Source: Exophiala sp. HKRS030
Lineage: Eukaryota > Ascomycota > Eurotiomycetes > Chaetothyriales > Herpotrichiellaceae
Assembly (NCBI GenBank): GCA_023897205.1
Contig: JAHWDD010000010.1
Location: 1,426,001 to 1,490,000 of the forward strand
Length of the DNA stretch: 64,000 nt
Direction: 5' to 3'
How positions within the stretch are numbered: the first letter of the stretch is position 1; every line of letters begins with the position of its first letter. Shown here piece by piece: positions 1 through 10,822 of this stretch. A program made the position numbers and the translations under genes. A model generated the notes under the pieces. It had not been told where the DNA came from and ran no database searches. It saw nothing but the letters and a program-made list of their open reading frames with translations.

Positions 1-739
1 GACATTCCACAATACTTTCTCGCCTATATCTGGGGTCAACTCTCCCATGTGACCGGGAAAGTTCACATTCTAGCTGTCGTTCCGCCCATTACTATGCCAG
101 CTGCCTGTCTAGCACTTTTAGTCTTCTTCAGCAACGTCGCCCTCCTAGATCTTCTTGTGATGGCCATTCCTGGACTTTCAAAGCACGCTGTGTTGACTTC
201 AAGTATTTGCACCGCATTTACTAGATTGGGAGGCGGATTCAGTCAATATGCCATCATGTACAGGTTTTGGAAGCAACTCAGCTTCGCTAGTATTGGCCCT
301 GCGTTTTTAGAAACTTTTGGTCAGACTGCCAGTCAAGATTGCTGGGTCACTATTCCTGGCATTGGAAGAAGACAGCTGAAGCGATACGCATTCATCACCT
401 TGCTGGTATACCTTCCGGTTATCAGAGTTCTTCAGATTGGTGTCGACACGATGTACGGAAAAGTTGCAGAGACAACTGGAGTATTTCAAATCCCTGGATT
501 TCGAGAAGGCCTGATTGTCTCTGGTGTCTTGTATGCATGCCGAGGTATTTTTGCTACTCTCACCACGTGGACAGTAAGTTTCTTGGTTGTGGAGTACATA
601 CCATTCGCAAGGAGGGTTCTCTTGTGAGAGTTTTGTAAATATTGTTTCCCCATTTGTTGTGTTCAAACAGTGCTCCGAAGAGGTGATTCCTGCGCCAATA
701 CCAAATAATAGCATCACGGCATTGTCAACAGCCAGTTAA
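1..739 (+). CDS. 3' part of an unrecognised polytopic membrane protein
   Basis: The reading frame is open from the first base, so the 5' end lies outside the window. Several hydrophobic stretches are visible, for example around the motifs PAACLALLVFFSNVALLDLL and YAFITLLVYLPVIRVLQ, which suggests an integral membrane protein. A GTAAGT donor at 574 and a CAG acceptor at 670 define a likely 97-nt intron; without it the frame ends at 627, with it a 22-residue polar tail ends at the TAA at 737-739. I do not recognise the family. The coding frame is plausible, but function and exact 3' exon are unproven. Confidence 0.55.
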
Positions 740-3700
740 AAAGGTTGGCGATGATATTACCATGGCCTAAATAGTATATTCATTTAATCTGAATCCGTGT
801 CCGTACTTGCATCTGCTAATATACTGACTTCTGGCCAGCTCATCCGCTATATGCTTCCCAGCTCATACCGATAATACCAAAAGCTGTAAAGAGTTTTCCC
901 TTCAGGGTCTAGTGAGGATAAAAACCTGGTAACTTCGTGATTTGAGTTTATATATCAACCTTGCGTGGTTCATCCCGGCCTCAATTGACATTAATTCGTT
1001 TACACGATGCTTGTTACATGCACGCGAGCACTCTGTATTCTCTTGTGTGACACAAAAGTGCCACAGATCATCAAATTACAGAAAGAATTGCCTGCTAAAT
1101 CGTCCTCAGAATAAAACAGGTTCTACGAATATGGGGGGTAAAGATCTGATCCATCGACAAGGAAGGTATTCAAGGCTAGTGCCATCAGATCGGCCTCAGC
1201 TAGGTGTAGCGAGAATATGGGGACAGACACGTCGTGGTAATGATTCAGGTTATTCCCTGCCCAGAAATCATGTTGCCAGCTGACTTGTTTTGGGACTATT
1301 GGAGAGTTAATAATGCTGAGTCAACGTGGACGGCGGGTTTTGGGAGGCGTCGGTAATATTCCTGAATCTCGTATTACGTCCTAGTTGTGGGACGCCTACA
1401 TCATAGTCATCAAGATTTTGCAGCAGGTCCGCCAGCATCGTCACAAGCAACTGCCGCTGGATCAGCCCCAACCAAGCGTCCAAAGAGTGGCTGACGGTAG
1501 GTCCGGTCGTAGCAAGGGTTATTCTCTTTGTATGATCTTCGAAAGCGATACCGCGCTTGCTACAGATTGCAGGGAGTGCGGGACGACGTCAATACGCCAT
1601 CCTACATTAGATGCAAGCTTGAGGGAACAAATTACGGTCGCATCGAATGTGAGGAATGACAGCAAGTAGAGCTTGTAGTATTGCACATCAGATGTGTGAA
1701 ATACAGGCGCCTGTGAGTCCCAAATTGCGAGACAGACCCCCAAGCACGTTCTCGATTCTTCACAGTCTGGAGGATGTATGGCCGCTGGAGGCTGCACAGT
1801 TCGCGTTGTGCAGAAAGATACGGGCACTCGGCATTCCATGATCGAACGGGGTTGTCTAATTGGTGCGTAGCGGGCAGTTTCCTCTGGAAATGTGTGCCAA
1901 ATTGACGTAGATCTTCCAGTTTGTCTTGGTCCTAGGCCCTGAGATATCGGCCTGCGGCATGTAGTGAGAGAATTTTAGGTATTCGAATGACAAGGCGGTG
2001 CTCTAGGAGTCTGGCAGTCAGAGCTGTTGTGATGCAACACTGTAGGGTCGGCAGGCGGTCAAATCGCCTTCTCAGTCAACCAGGGAGCGAGACTCTTCAA
2101 TCGCGGAGGTTTACGCTCATCGGCCTGTCGAGGACTGTAAACATGTGTCTGGATCTGCGTCGTTAGCCACCGACAGGATGGAACTAACACATTGGCAACG
2201 AACTTCTCTCCAATTGAAACATTCGCCTAGACACGCTGGCGTAGTGGTGTATTTCAGAGATTCTCGATGGTGTCACGGACAGTTTAGTCTGAGACGCCTG
2301 ACTCGGGCTCTCGGTATATTTCATGTGCAGCTCTACTCTAATCAAAAGAGATGAGAGAGGTACGAGAGAAGAGACTAGTAAGCGCACTCACCTTATTGCC
2401 TGACCCAGGCTGTGCCACGCCGCTGTAACACTTCCGGTTTTTTTCAGCCACGGTGCCAGTAGGAGCTCCTACTGCACACTGATCAAAGTAGCTTCCTCTC
2501 TCGACCGATTGCGGAGATAACCTCGAGATTACATTCGCTACGCACAGATAGGCCGGAATGGATGGGTAGACATGTACGAGTGGTATCTCGAACCACTGTT
2601 GTAGCTGTTCTGATGCAGCATTCCTTTGTCGATCGTGAGATTTGTGGAGGTAAGGTTCCCGGTCCCGATCGGTCGTGATGACGGCTGTCTGAGAATGGAC
2701 CTTCGCCCCCCGTATTGTTCAAGCGTCAGCACTCGGCGGTATCAGTGAATCTCTCTCATGTTGAGTGTCTCATCCTCATCACTGCACGCGTTTTTTGAGG
2801 AAAATGCATTTTACACGTCAATCCTGGCTCATGCGGCAGGGTGCTGAAATTCCGCTTGCCCATCCAAGTGGGAAATCCAGCAAGCGACTCCGTTTACGCA
2901 TCGACCTAAGCAGTCGGGTAATTTCCTCTCCCAGCGAAGTCTCGTGACCACCTACCAATTGATATTGATCTTGCCGAGGCTATGGCTTAATTATGCCGCC
3001 TTCGAAGGTGGCTTTTAGGTTACAGGACTGTACCCGCAAGAAGGAACTGGGAAACTTAAACTCTAAGAAGATACTTGTCATCTACTATCTTTAGTGACTT
3101 TTCACGAGGTCAATAGTACCTCAAACGGTTTGAGTAGAGTACGATCATCTTCATACGCAGCCTGAACCGCACTTGTCTTCCACCTGAACTCTCAATGCAG
3201 CCACCAAAGTAGTGGGGGACTCTGCTTCCCACTAACGTGGGTTGTATCCGAACCGTAGTCGGTCATCATTTGCTACGTAGCTTTGCTCCAGCAAAGTGTT
3301 GTCAACTTAAATCTCCTTCGATCTGCATTTGCGGCATACCATGAGGGATTTTCTACATAATGAGCTCACACTATCTAAAGGGCCTTCTCCATAAGTACTT
3401 CACGCTACTTAACCACGCTAACCCCACAAATAACTGAAAGGCGCCTACTTAAGTTTGTCCCCACCACGCAAAAGAATGGAGTGGTTATTCAGTCTATAAA
3501 ATGCGCCTGCAGACCTATAAGTTCTATGAGTGAATATATATTTTCATTCTAGTTTTTCACGATCGGTTGCATCCCACTCTAAGTGCATTAGATGCATACT
3601 AGTGTGCCAGGCGAAACACGTGCTTCACGGAGTGGTAACTATACACGAAGTGCCACATTGAGTCGGAACATTATCCACTGAGCAGCACCTAAGGGAAGAG

Positions 3701-5470
3701 CGTACTATGGCAAATGAGAATTGACTCAGTGTTGAAAATGTTCTGCTCATCGTTAAACTGTCTAGATGAGACCCCTTTTACGATTTTGCAAGTCTCCGCC
3801 GCTCTATTATATGTTTATGTGGCTTAGATTTACCCGGCTTGCTTCGCGCCAGTGGATGCTTGACTCTTTGGGTGTCATGCTTTAGCGAGTCGAAAAGAAT
3901 TTTCGCAGTAAGCTTACCGACGTTGCTGGAGAGATTATGGTAACGTATTTCGACATCAGGACTGTTTGCCATGGAGACATCTAGCAACAACTCAATCACT
4001 TGGTACGGAGTTGACAGGTCCATCCTAGGGCCGAAGTTAAGTATCTAGGCACAATTCTGCTGACCGTAATAGCTCCTGTTGGCATGTATCACTACTCAAC
4101 TGAACTACAACAATCCTTTGCAGATGTATGTCGCCGTGGTTCACAATACTGAACGCTAAATTTAGGTGGAGATAGCAAAACAACTACCTGAATTGCTGCA
4201 CAACGCTCCAAAAAGATCCCAGTCATTCCAAAATCAGTGCTTGCGTTATTTATTTCTTGTCACGGAAGAGGATATATCTTTCGACTGGCCCTCTTGCTCA
4301 GGAAACACTTCCAAAAATTGCAAATCACATTCGTATTAAGAATAAGACAGCTATGTCTAACTAGAGTTTGCTCTTACAGTCTAAGGTCTATCACGACCAC
4401 GAAGAGAAGAGTCTACTTCAACAAAGCTTTTCGTCTATCAGGAAATTGTCCTCAGCCATTGTCAGACCAGTTATGGCCTTCTCGAAACGCTCCCGAGTCT
4501 CTCAGCCACCCAGTAGAGAAACCCCCGAAGCAGAACGTTGCAAAACTACGAGAGACGAAACTATATCGATGCAGCCTACGCTCAAGCCTTTTGTCACGCT
4601 GACGAAATCCATCAGGTCTCCGAAGATCCAACTTGTACCTCATGCTCCCTGCGCCAGCTTCAGTATCCCTCTTTCTACTCTTGAGCAAGATCTACTGAAT
4701 AACACCCATTTCGATAAATTGGACATGTCGTCACAGGATTTTGATTTTGAGGATATATTCACTTACAGCAAACCTCAACGTAAACTTTCAAGAGTCGTTG
4801 AAGTCTCGCTACGAGGTAGAAACCCTTGAGCCTAATCATAAACCCCCTTCCAAGCGCTTAACTATCCTGCTTTTTGAGAAGTTAAGGGTTATGACACATG
4901 GTGTATTCGCAGACAAGCAAAGTGGAAGCAATGTGTTGGGGGACGAAAGTGACACCAACGAGATATGGTGTGAATATGCGCCCTATTCTAGATCAAGTTA
5001 TCTATCACCATGAGATCTAGGAGAGCGCCAGGCTAGACGATATGATTGTACTGGAAAACAATTCTACTGCCTCATATGGCATGTTGGCTGTTTTGGTTTC
5101 TCGTCTCCTTCATAAGTATTGGCTCATACAACATGTAGCGATGCCTGACTACCTTTAACAGACGCCTTAAAGTTCGTAACCCGGTATCGTACAGAATTGG
5201 ATATTACCTTGCCCGGCTATACACCCTGCTAGTAACTAGCGGCTACTCTGAGCACGTTCGTTAGACTCATTCTGCCATGGACAACAGGTGTTCTGACACT
5301 TTTGCTGTTAGGCTTATTGCTACCGCCGCTTCAGAAGTAAGCAAAACGAATAGCCACCGGGGATTAAGGCAGGCACAAAATAGACGCAATAGTTGAGATG
5401 CTTGGGGTTAAGCTAGGTTCATTCAATCTTGAATGTCTAAACTCGAAAATTTTCTCAATTGACTCGGCGC
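740..5470. other. gene-poor 4.7-kb stretch
   Basis: No long or family-recognisable reading frame is seen on either strand; open frames are below about 155 codons and stop codons are scattered. The only section with protein-like composition and a plausible splice acceptor is around 4380-4829 (listed separately). Composition looks mixed rather than uniformly AT-rich, so it may hold eroded genes or untranslated sequence. Confidence 0.5.
4380..4829 (+). CDS. weak candidate exon, hypothetical protein
   Basis: A frame of about 149 codons follows a convincing intron 3' end (CTAAC branch-like sequence at about 4356, then a pyrimidine-rich CTTACAG ending at 4379). The peptide is rich in Ser, Pro, Lys and Arg, with an acidic patch near the end (SSQDFDFEDIF), as in low-complexity nuclear proteins, but no domain is recognised. 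No convincing 5' exon or start was found. A second frame opening at 4741 could be a continuation after another intron. It may equally be a chance frame in a gene-poor stretch. Confidence 0.25.
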   Translation, partial: SKVYHDHEEKSLLQQSFSSIRKLSSAIVRPVMAFSKRSRVSQPPSRETPEAERCKTTRDETISMQPTLKPFVTLTKSIRSPKIQLVPHAPCASFSIPLSTLEQDLLNNTHFDKLDMSSQDFDFEDIFTYSKPQRKLSRVVEVSLRGRNP

Positions 5471-6140
5471 TCACTCAAAGTCGACAAATAAAAAGGGTTC
5501 TGGGGGTCGTATGTTGGTCCTAGTCGGTGTGACAAGCTCTGCGAGACTCACCCTGCTGGAGTCCAGTAAGCATTGTGGAATGAATTCTGAATGTATGTTC
5601 ATCGTAGATTACGCACCACATTGGACAGGTTTTGGCCTTGGACAATAGCCATGGATCAATACACGAAGGATGGAAGAAATGCCCGCACAATAGCAGACGT
5701 ACTGTATCACTGCTGCAATACGTATCTGTACATATCGGACAAACATCTCGATCATAGTTTCCAGTGCGTGGACCTTGAAGGAGAGACGGACACCTCACTT
5801 TGATCTTGCCAGACTCTATTGCGTCCATGCCAAAGATGGGTGACAGACCCGAAGCCTTTGTAGAAATAAAACTTCGAATTGGTCGTTGTTTCCGGCCATA
5901 CTGAACCAGTGAAAAGGTTTCGGGTGTCGTCGCCCCAATACCGGCATCCTGTTCAAAAACAACGCTGCCTGGGGTTGATGAGCGTAGGCTGCCAGCACGA
6001 CGAAGCTCGGTTGTGACTCGATGTGCCCACCAGCTCAGACCAGCAAGTGCTGCGAATAGGGCTATAGCTAGACATATTGATGTGATTACAGTGCCTTTCA
6101 GGGACTTCTGATCGGGATAAACTTCAGATAAACTCGACAT
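5471..6140 (-). CDS. membrane-anchored RING-H2 finger protein, probable E3 ubiquitin ligase
   Basis: The spliced product is 202 residues. Near the N-terminus (about residues 17-35) there is one hydrophobic membrane segment, followed by a polar linker. A RING-H2 domain follows with CPIC, then CGHFFHPSC, then CPMC, giving the C-x2-C, C-x-H-x2-H-x2-C, C-x2-C zinc ligand order. The last knuckle exists only after removal of a 61-nt intron (5556-5616, GTGCGT donor, CCAG acceptor): unspliced, the frame reads CPMWC. The second exon adds a Pro-rich tail ending at the TGA at 5471. Proteins of this plan (single TM plus RING-H2) are usually membrane-located E3 ligases; the substrate is unknown. Confidence 0.8.
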
Positions 6141-6858
6141 ACTCTGCTAGTTTGTCTGCCGTAGGAAATTTCTTAAATTTGAAGTAGAGGTATCTGTGAT
6201 GGCCTTATTATGGCAGACTTCGAGCGGCTCGAACTAGAAAGGACGTGACCAAACTGTTCCAACGAATTAAGGGGCAAATTTTAGCAGTATACTACCAAAC
6301 AGGGGAATTTCAGGCCTATCTCTCTGACTAAAGGAGAGCCTGGTGTAAGTGACCTATCGAAAGAGACCGAATGTAGTATATCCGTGACAACCGGAGGAGG
6401 GGATTTTAGGCTCGCCTCTACTCCTGTGAGACCCGATTCTGAATTCGGTTCTTGTTGATTACTTCATTGACATCGACACGCTAGTGTCATACGATCCTTC
6501 TTGCATAGAGAGCAATCGCCGGGGGATTGGCTGGGACATGTCATCTTAGTGATAACCCTCTGACGCCAAACCGCAGTTTACCGAAGGCTCGTAGAGCTAA
6601 ACCAACTCGGGATAAAATTGGGAGATTACGAAAGGGTCCACCAGCGACTCTTGCCTCAATTCCCTGTCGACGCGATCGATATGTTGAGTGCAGCTTGATC
6701 TGTCGACTCACTTCTCCAGTAACCCCTTGGTCCCTGGGACGTGGGGTTTGCGATTTTAATGAAATGTCCTTAAAGACCGAGACCTCAACCGTAGCGTCTT
6801 GAAGAATTTCCTTCTGCTCTGTGGAAAGATTCTGGATTCGCAAAATTAAACCAACGTG
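6141..6858. promoter_or_regulatory. divergent intergenic region, RING-H2 gene and decarboxylase
   Basis: This 718-bp stretch separates two genes transcribed away from each other and so should contain both promoters. Opposing open frames of about 90-100 codons at 6527-6843 show no family resemblance and overlap each other on opposite strands, so they are not called as genes. No specific binding site was recognised. Confidence 0.4.
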
Positions 6859-8616
6859 ATGGCTACCACAGTCAAGCTAGCAGAGTATTTGTTCACACGT
6901 CTCCATCAGCTAGGTATTCGTGCGATTCACGGTGTCCCGGGCGACTATAATCTCACGCTGTTGGATTACATCGAACCAGCTGGAATCCATTGGGTCGGCA
7001 ACTGTAACGAATTGAATGCCGGCTATGCTGCCGATGGCTATGCGCGCATCAAAGGTATCGGAGCGCTCATAACGACATTTGGGGTCGGAGAGCTTTCAAC
7101 TATCAATGCGATTGCGGGTGCCTATTGTGAACGCGCACCGGTGGTCCACATCGTCGGCACGCCAGACAGAGACGCCCAAGACTCTCGGGCGACGGTCCAC
7201 CATACCTTCAATGACGGCAATTTTGGACGCTTTGCGCAGATGCATGCACATATCACGGTGGCACAAGCCAACCTGCGAAATCTTCACTCGGCGCCCTCGC
7301 AAATCGATGCGGTTCTCAAAGAATGTATCGTGCACAGCCGACCCGTTTACATCCAAGTGCCGGTAGACTTGGTGGATGCGCCCGTCCCTTCTGGCAGCCT
7401 ATGGACGGACTGTTTGTCGCTGAAATCGATGTCGCGAGGGCCAGAGGTTCCTTCGTCCATGCTAGACTCGGCTCTGTCAATGGTTCTGGAGAAAATCCAG
7501 TCCGCCAAACAGCCGGTCATTCTCGTTGATGGCGAGACCAGAGCACTTGGCATCACCGAAGATGTTCAGAGTATTGTTGAATTTACAAATTGGCCCACGT
7601 GGGTCACCACATTTGGAAAAGGCCTTGTGGACGAGACGGCCCCCAACGTCTATGGCGTGTATTGAGGGAGCTACGACCCCAGGGCGAAAGCTTTCGTGGA
7701 CAGTTCGGACTTGGTTCTGTGCTTCGGTCCTCACTATAGCTCCACCAACACCTTTGACTATACTAGTATCCCTCCTAAGACGGTCACAATCAGCTTTACC
7801 GACACTGAAGTACGAAGTGGTGAGCGGGTCTTTCGAGACGTGCCAGCCAGAATTGCGGTGTCTCAATTGAGACAACAGTTGAGTGCCTTGAAGTTCAAAA
7901 CTGGCGGCACATATGACATTGACATGGCTTGTGGAAATGACACGACACTCTCTGCGTTTTCTTCCGTCCATAGCAAAGATGCCATCAAACAAGACCGACT
8001 GTGGAGATTTCTGGCGAACCTCATTCGCCCAGGAGACATTGTCATGGGTGAAACTGGGACCGCAGGCTATGGTGTTCAAGAGTTTCGACTGCCACGTTAC
8101 TCGCGTGTCTTCGCCCCCACCACGTGGTTGTCGATAGGATACATGCTCCCAGCAGCGCAAGGTGCTGCTCTGGCTCAGAGGGACTTGATAGGTTCTTCTG
8201 ACTACCATGGCCTCGACCAAGCGCGCACTATGGTCTTCATCGGCGATGGGAGCCTCCAGATGACAATTCAAGAACTAGGCACCATCATACGCGAAAGATT
8301 GGACGTCACAGTCTTCCTGATCAACAATGACGGGTACACAATTGAACGATGCATCCACGGCTTGAACAAAACGTACAATGACATCGGCCGTTGGCGGTAT
8401 CCGCAAGCGCCTCACTTTTTCGGCGCTGACCAAGACGTCTTTACAGCCACCGCTCTGACCTGGGAAGACTTGCAGAACGTGCTTGAAGCAATGGAGGACA
8501 GGACTGACGGGGGGTTGAGGATAATAGAAATTCTGCTAGATCGACAGGATGTGCCAGTGGGTCCATTGCTTGATTTGCTCGTCGAAGAGAGAAAGGCAGT
8601 CGAAAGAGAATCGTAG
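6859..8616 (+). CDS. pyruvate/2-oxo-acid decarboxylase family, interrupted by an in-frame TGA
   Basis: Thiamine-diphosphate-dependent decarboxylase of the pyruvate/phenylpyruvate/indolepyruvate type, converting a 2-oxo acid to an aldehyde and CO2. The start is the ATG at 6859. The frame runs 585 codons without an intron, close to the usual 560-610. Family catalytic residues sit at the numbering known from yeast PDC: Asp29 in GVPGDY, Glu51 in NCNELNAG, and His114-His115 in VHHTFNDG. The cofactor site begins GDGS near 462 and ends NNDGYTIE near 489-496. The defect is a TGA at 7663-7665 (codon 269), inside the conserved GVY-x-GS stretch; homology continues in the same frame on both sides. It may be a recent pseudogene, a sequencing error or readthrough. 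The nearby aminotransferase suggests an Ehrlich-type substrate. Confidence 0.85.
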
Positions 8617-8795
8617 TCCGAGGTCGTAAGTACGATGAAACAAGTCAGGTTCACGTGCGGCTACCTCACTATGTGTACATCTTGAGCGACACGAGGATTT
8701 CCGACAATGAGCGGGAATCATCGATCAAAGCTCGTCGGTCGGCAACGATATTAAAAGAATCCTTTCCGTGGAAAAAAATCTCCAAACATCTCGAA

Positions 8796-10278
8796 CTATA
8801 CTGGGATTAGCGGTGTCCCTCTGCTCTCCCAATCCGTCGCCAGGTTGATCCAGTCCAGGTGTGGGCTTTCCCAAAGGCACTGGTGGAAGCGTACAATACT
8901 GCCGTAGTGTCCAAACTGTGTGTTCTCTGCCACGATCTGTGTGAGTTTTCGGGTGCTTTTCATTCTGTCGATGTTAGGCCAACAGCAGATTCCGGCAATG
9001 AAGAGTGGCCATGCTAAATTATGGCAAGTTGCGCGGTAATCTTCAAAGCTATCGAGGGTTTGAAAGAGCCTGGAGGAGTGATATTCTATCCCTACAGGGT
9101 CACGAACCCTTGTCAGACGTAGATGAGCGTATAAAACTCCGGCATGATGGTACACCTGGACCATGCGTACAAAGTCATCCTCGATGAGCTTGCTAGAAAA
9201 GACCTTAGATGATGACGATGACAAGGATTCTGCTGCCCGCAGTGTTGAGGCACGTGCCAGCTCGAGTTGGTTTTCAACCTCACTGATGGTGGTCAAGGAC
9301 TCTAAGCTACCAATAGCTGCCTCTTGTGACAAATGACGACTTGTGATCCCCTGCAGCGTCAGTAAGAAGAGCCCAAACATGACGTTGTCGTTGTGGATCT
9401 CGGGTAGGATGACGCCTTCGATCTTGGCCGGATCAAACGTAGCCGTGCAGGCGAGCACATCGAACGCTGCAGCTTGGTTTTTGAGGAAGGAGAACAGTTT
9501 TGCGTTAGAGGCCGTGCTTAATGCGGCTGTCCTGATCAAAACTCGAACGGCGTTGAGATGGATCCATGCGACCGAAAGTTCCGAATTCAATAGGGCATAG
9601 TTAGACAAAATGAGAGCTGCGGCGATGAAAGCTTCGTGCTGTTCACAGTCACGGACCATAGCATCCCTAGCCATCGACCTGAGCCGTTCAGTGATCTGCA
9701 ACACGGCTGTTTCGGAAACGTCTCCAGGCGGCCCGATCTTGGTCGGCAGTGTACCAGGCCGGTGCGTGGAAACTACAGCCAAGATTGAAAGCATCAGCGT
9801 TTCCTGAACTTTGGCCAAGGGAACGATGATTTTCCTGTATTCATTCTGTTCAGAGTCGATCCACACCATCATCGTGGCGATGCTGTTTGCATAGTGAGCC
9901 AGCATTCGAGAAATGGGTGAATTTAGAGAAAGTTCCCTCTCGCCCAACCTCGGGTCTAAAACGGATGGCTCTGGCACAAATTTGACGGACTCTGCTTTGC
10001 TACAGGGATGTGGAATCTTCTTCGTCATCGTCGTCTTCCGTGAGGACCGAAATCGTTCCAGAACCTGAAGTTCGCCATGGTGCGTCGTTGAAATAGTCCA
10101 CCGAAACCGGGTGCCAAACCCTGGGCAGACGATGCCTTTCTGGGCACACTTTTTACACGATGGTACAGCTCGATCGCAGCGTATGCGCCTTCGGTTACAC
10201 GTGTGACAATCTATGAAATTCTTAATTGCTGGTTGCGCGAGTTATTCCAGCCGCCTTACCTCTGATTGCTGGAGGCAT
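8796..10278 (-). CDS. Zn2Cys6 transcription factor with Fungal_trans_2-like C-terminal region
   Basis: The spliced product is 477 residues. A 19-nt first exon (ATG at 10278) encodes MPPAIR plus the first base of the next codon; a 49-nt intron (10211-10259) follows. The second exon opens directly with the zinc cluster CHTCNRRRIRC-x6-CKKC-x6-C, all six cysteines present. The rest is largely helical sequence typical of the regulatory half of fungal Zn2Cys6 proteins of the Fungal_trans_2 kind. A start at the internal methionine (about 10028) would lose the DNA-binding domain, so the short first exon is preferred. It is convergent with the decarboxylase (180 bp between stop codons) and upstream of the aminotransferase on the same strand, so it may regulate one or both (inference). 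Confidence 0.85.
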
Positions 10279-10822
10279 CAAAAGTTCTTCGCTCCACCAC
10301 ACGCAGAGAAGAGATTGCTTCAGTCGGATTTCCTCAGTCTTCCACCTGCGAGCCGGAGAGAGATGGGAGGTATGGGTGAATAAGTGGGTGGCGAAATGGA
10401 TTTTCGTACGTGCCGAGGCTCTATCTGCAGTCTTGGTCGCTGGGTAATTTTGTTTCGAAAAGCCTCGAGGCGTGAGGAACCATCACGTGGCGTTAACGGG
10501 TTGTGGTTGTGGCAGCGTGAAGAGAATTGAATTGAATTGACCAACTACAAGAGGGGCTGGCCGCTATATATACGTAAGACATATTACTCGTAAGCAAATG
10601 TAGCAGTCGGAAACAAGTATCTCCGACCCGTCACGCTAGAGTCACGGAACTATAGGACTACAGTCGACCAATGCGCCATATACGCATATCTATTTCCTTC
10701 CTTCAACACCAGTGCTCCTGGTCACTGTTAGGCACAGAAGGGTTTCTCTGTATGGTGGCAGGCTCCTGAGAGCTTTACTCTACAGCTAGATCTATCCTGT
10801 CTATCGAAAAGTCGGGGATTTG
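10279..10822. promoter_or_regulatory. promoter region of the Zn2Cys6 gene and 3' flank of the aminotransferase
   Basis: This 544-bp region has no coding signal. It contains a CTATATATA box at about 10564 and a copy of a short dispersed repeat at 10503-10551. It should hold the promoter for the minus-strand regulator starting at 10278 and the terminator of the aminotransferase. Confidence 0.35.
10503..10551 (+). repeat. short dispersed repeat, copy A
   Basis: These 49 bases match 33847-33889 apart from six substitutions, all transitions, and one 6-bp gap (an extra GAATTG unit here). The matching core runs from GTGGTTGT to CTACAAG. It is probably a remnant of a dispersed element; only two copies were noticed in the window. 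Confidence 0.5.

Noticed and set aside
6527..6843. Opposing frames of 91 (plus) and 100 (minus) codons upstream of the decarboxylase
   Set aside because: They overlap on opposite strands, match no family and lie in a divergent promoter.
7477..8271. 264-codon frame on the minus strand
   Set aside because: It is the complement of the decarboxylase gene, whose plus-strand frame carries all family motifs.
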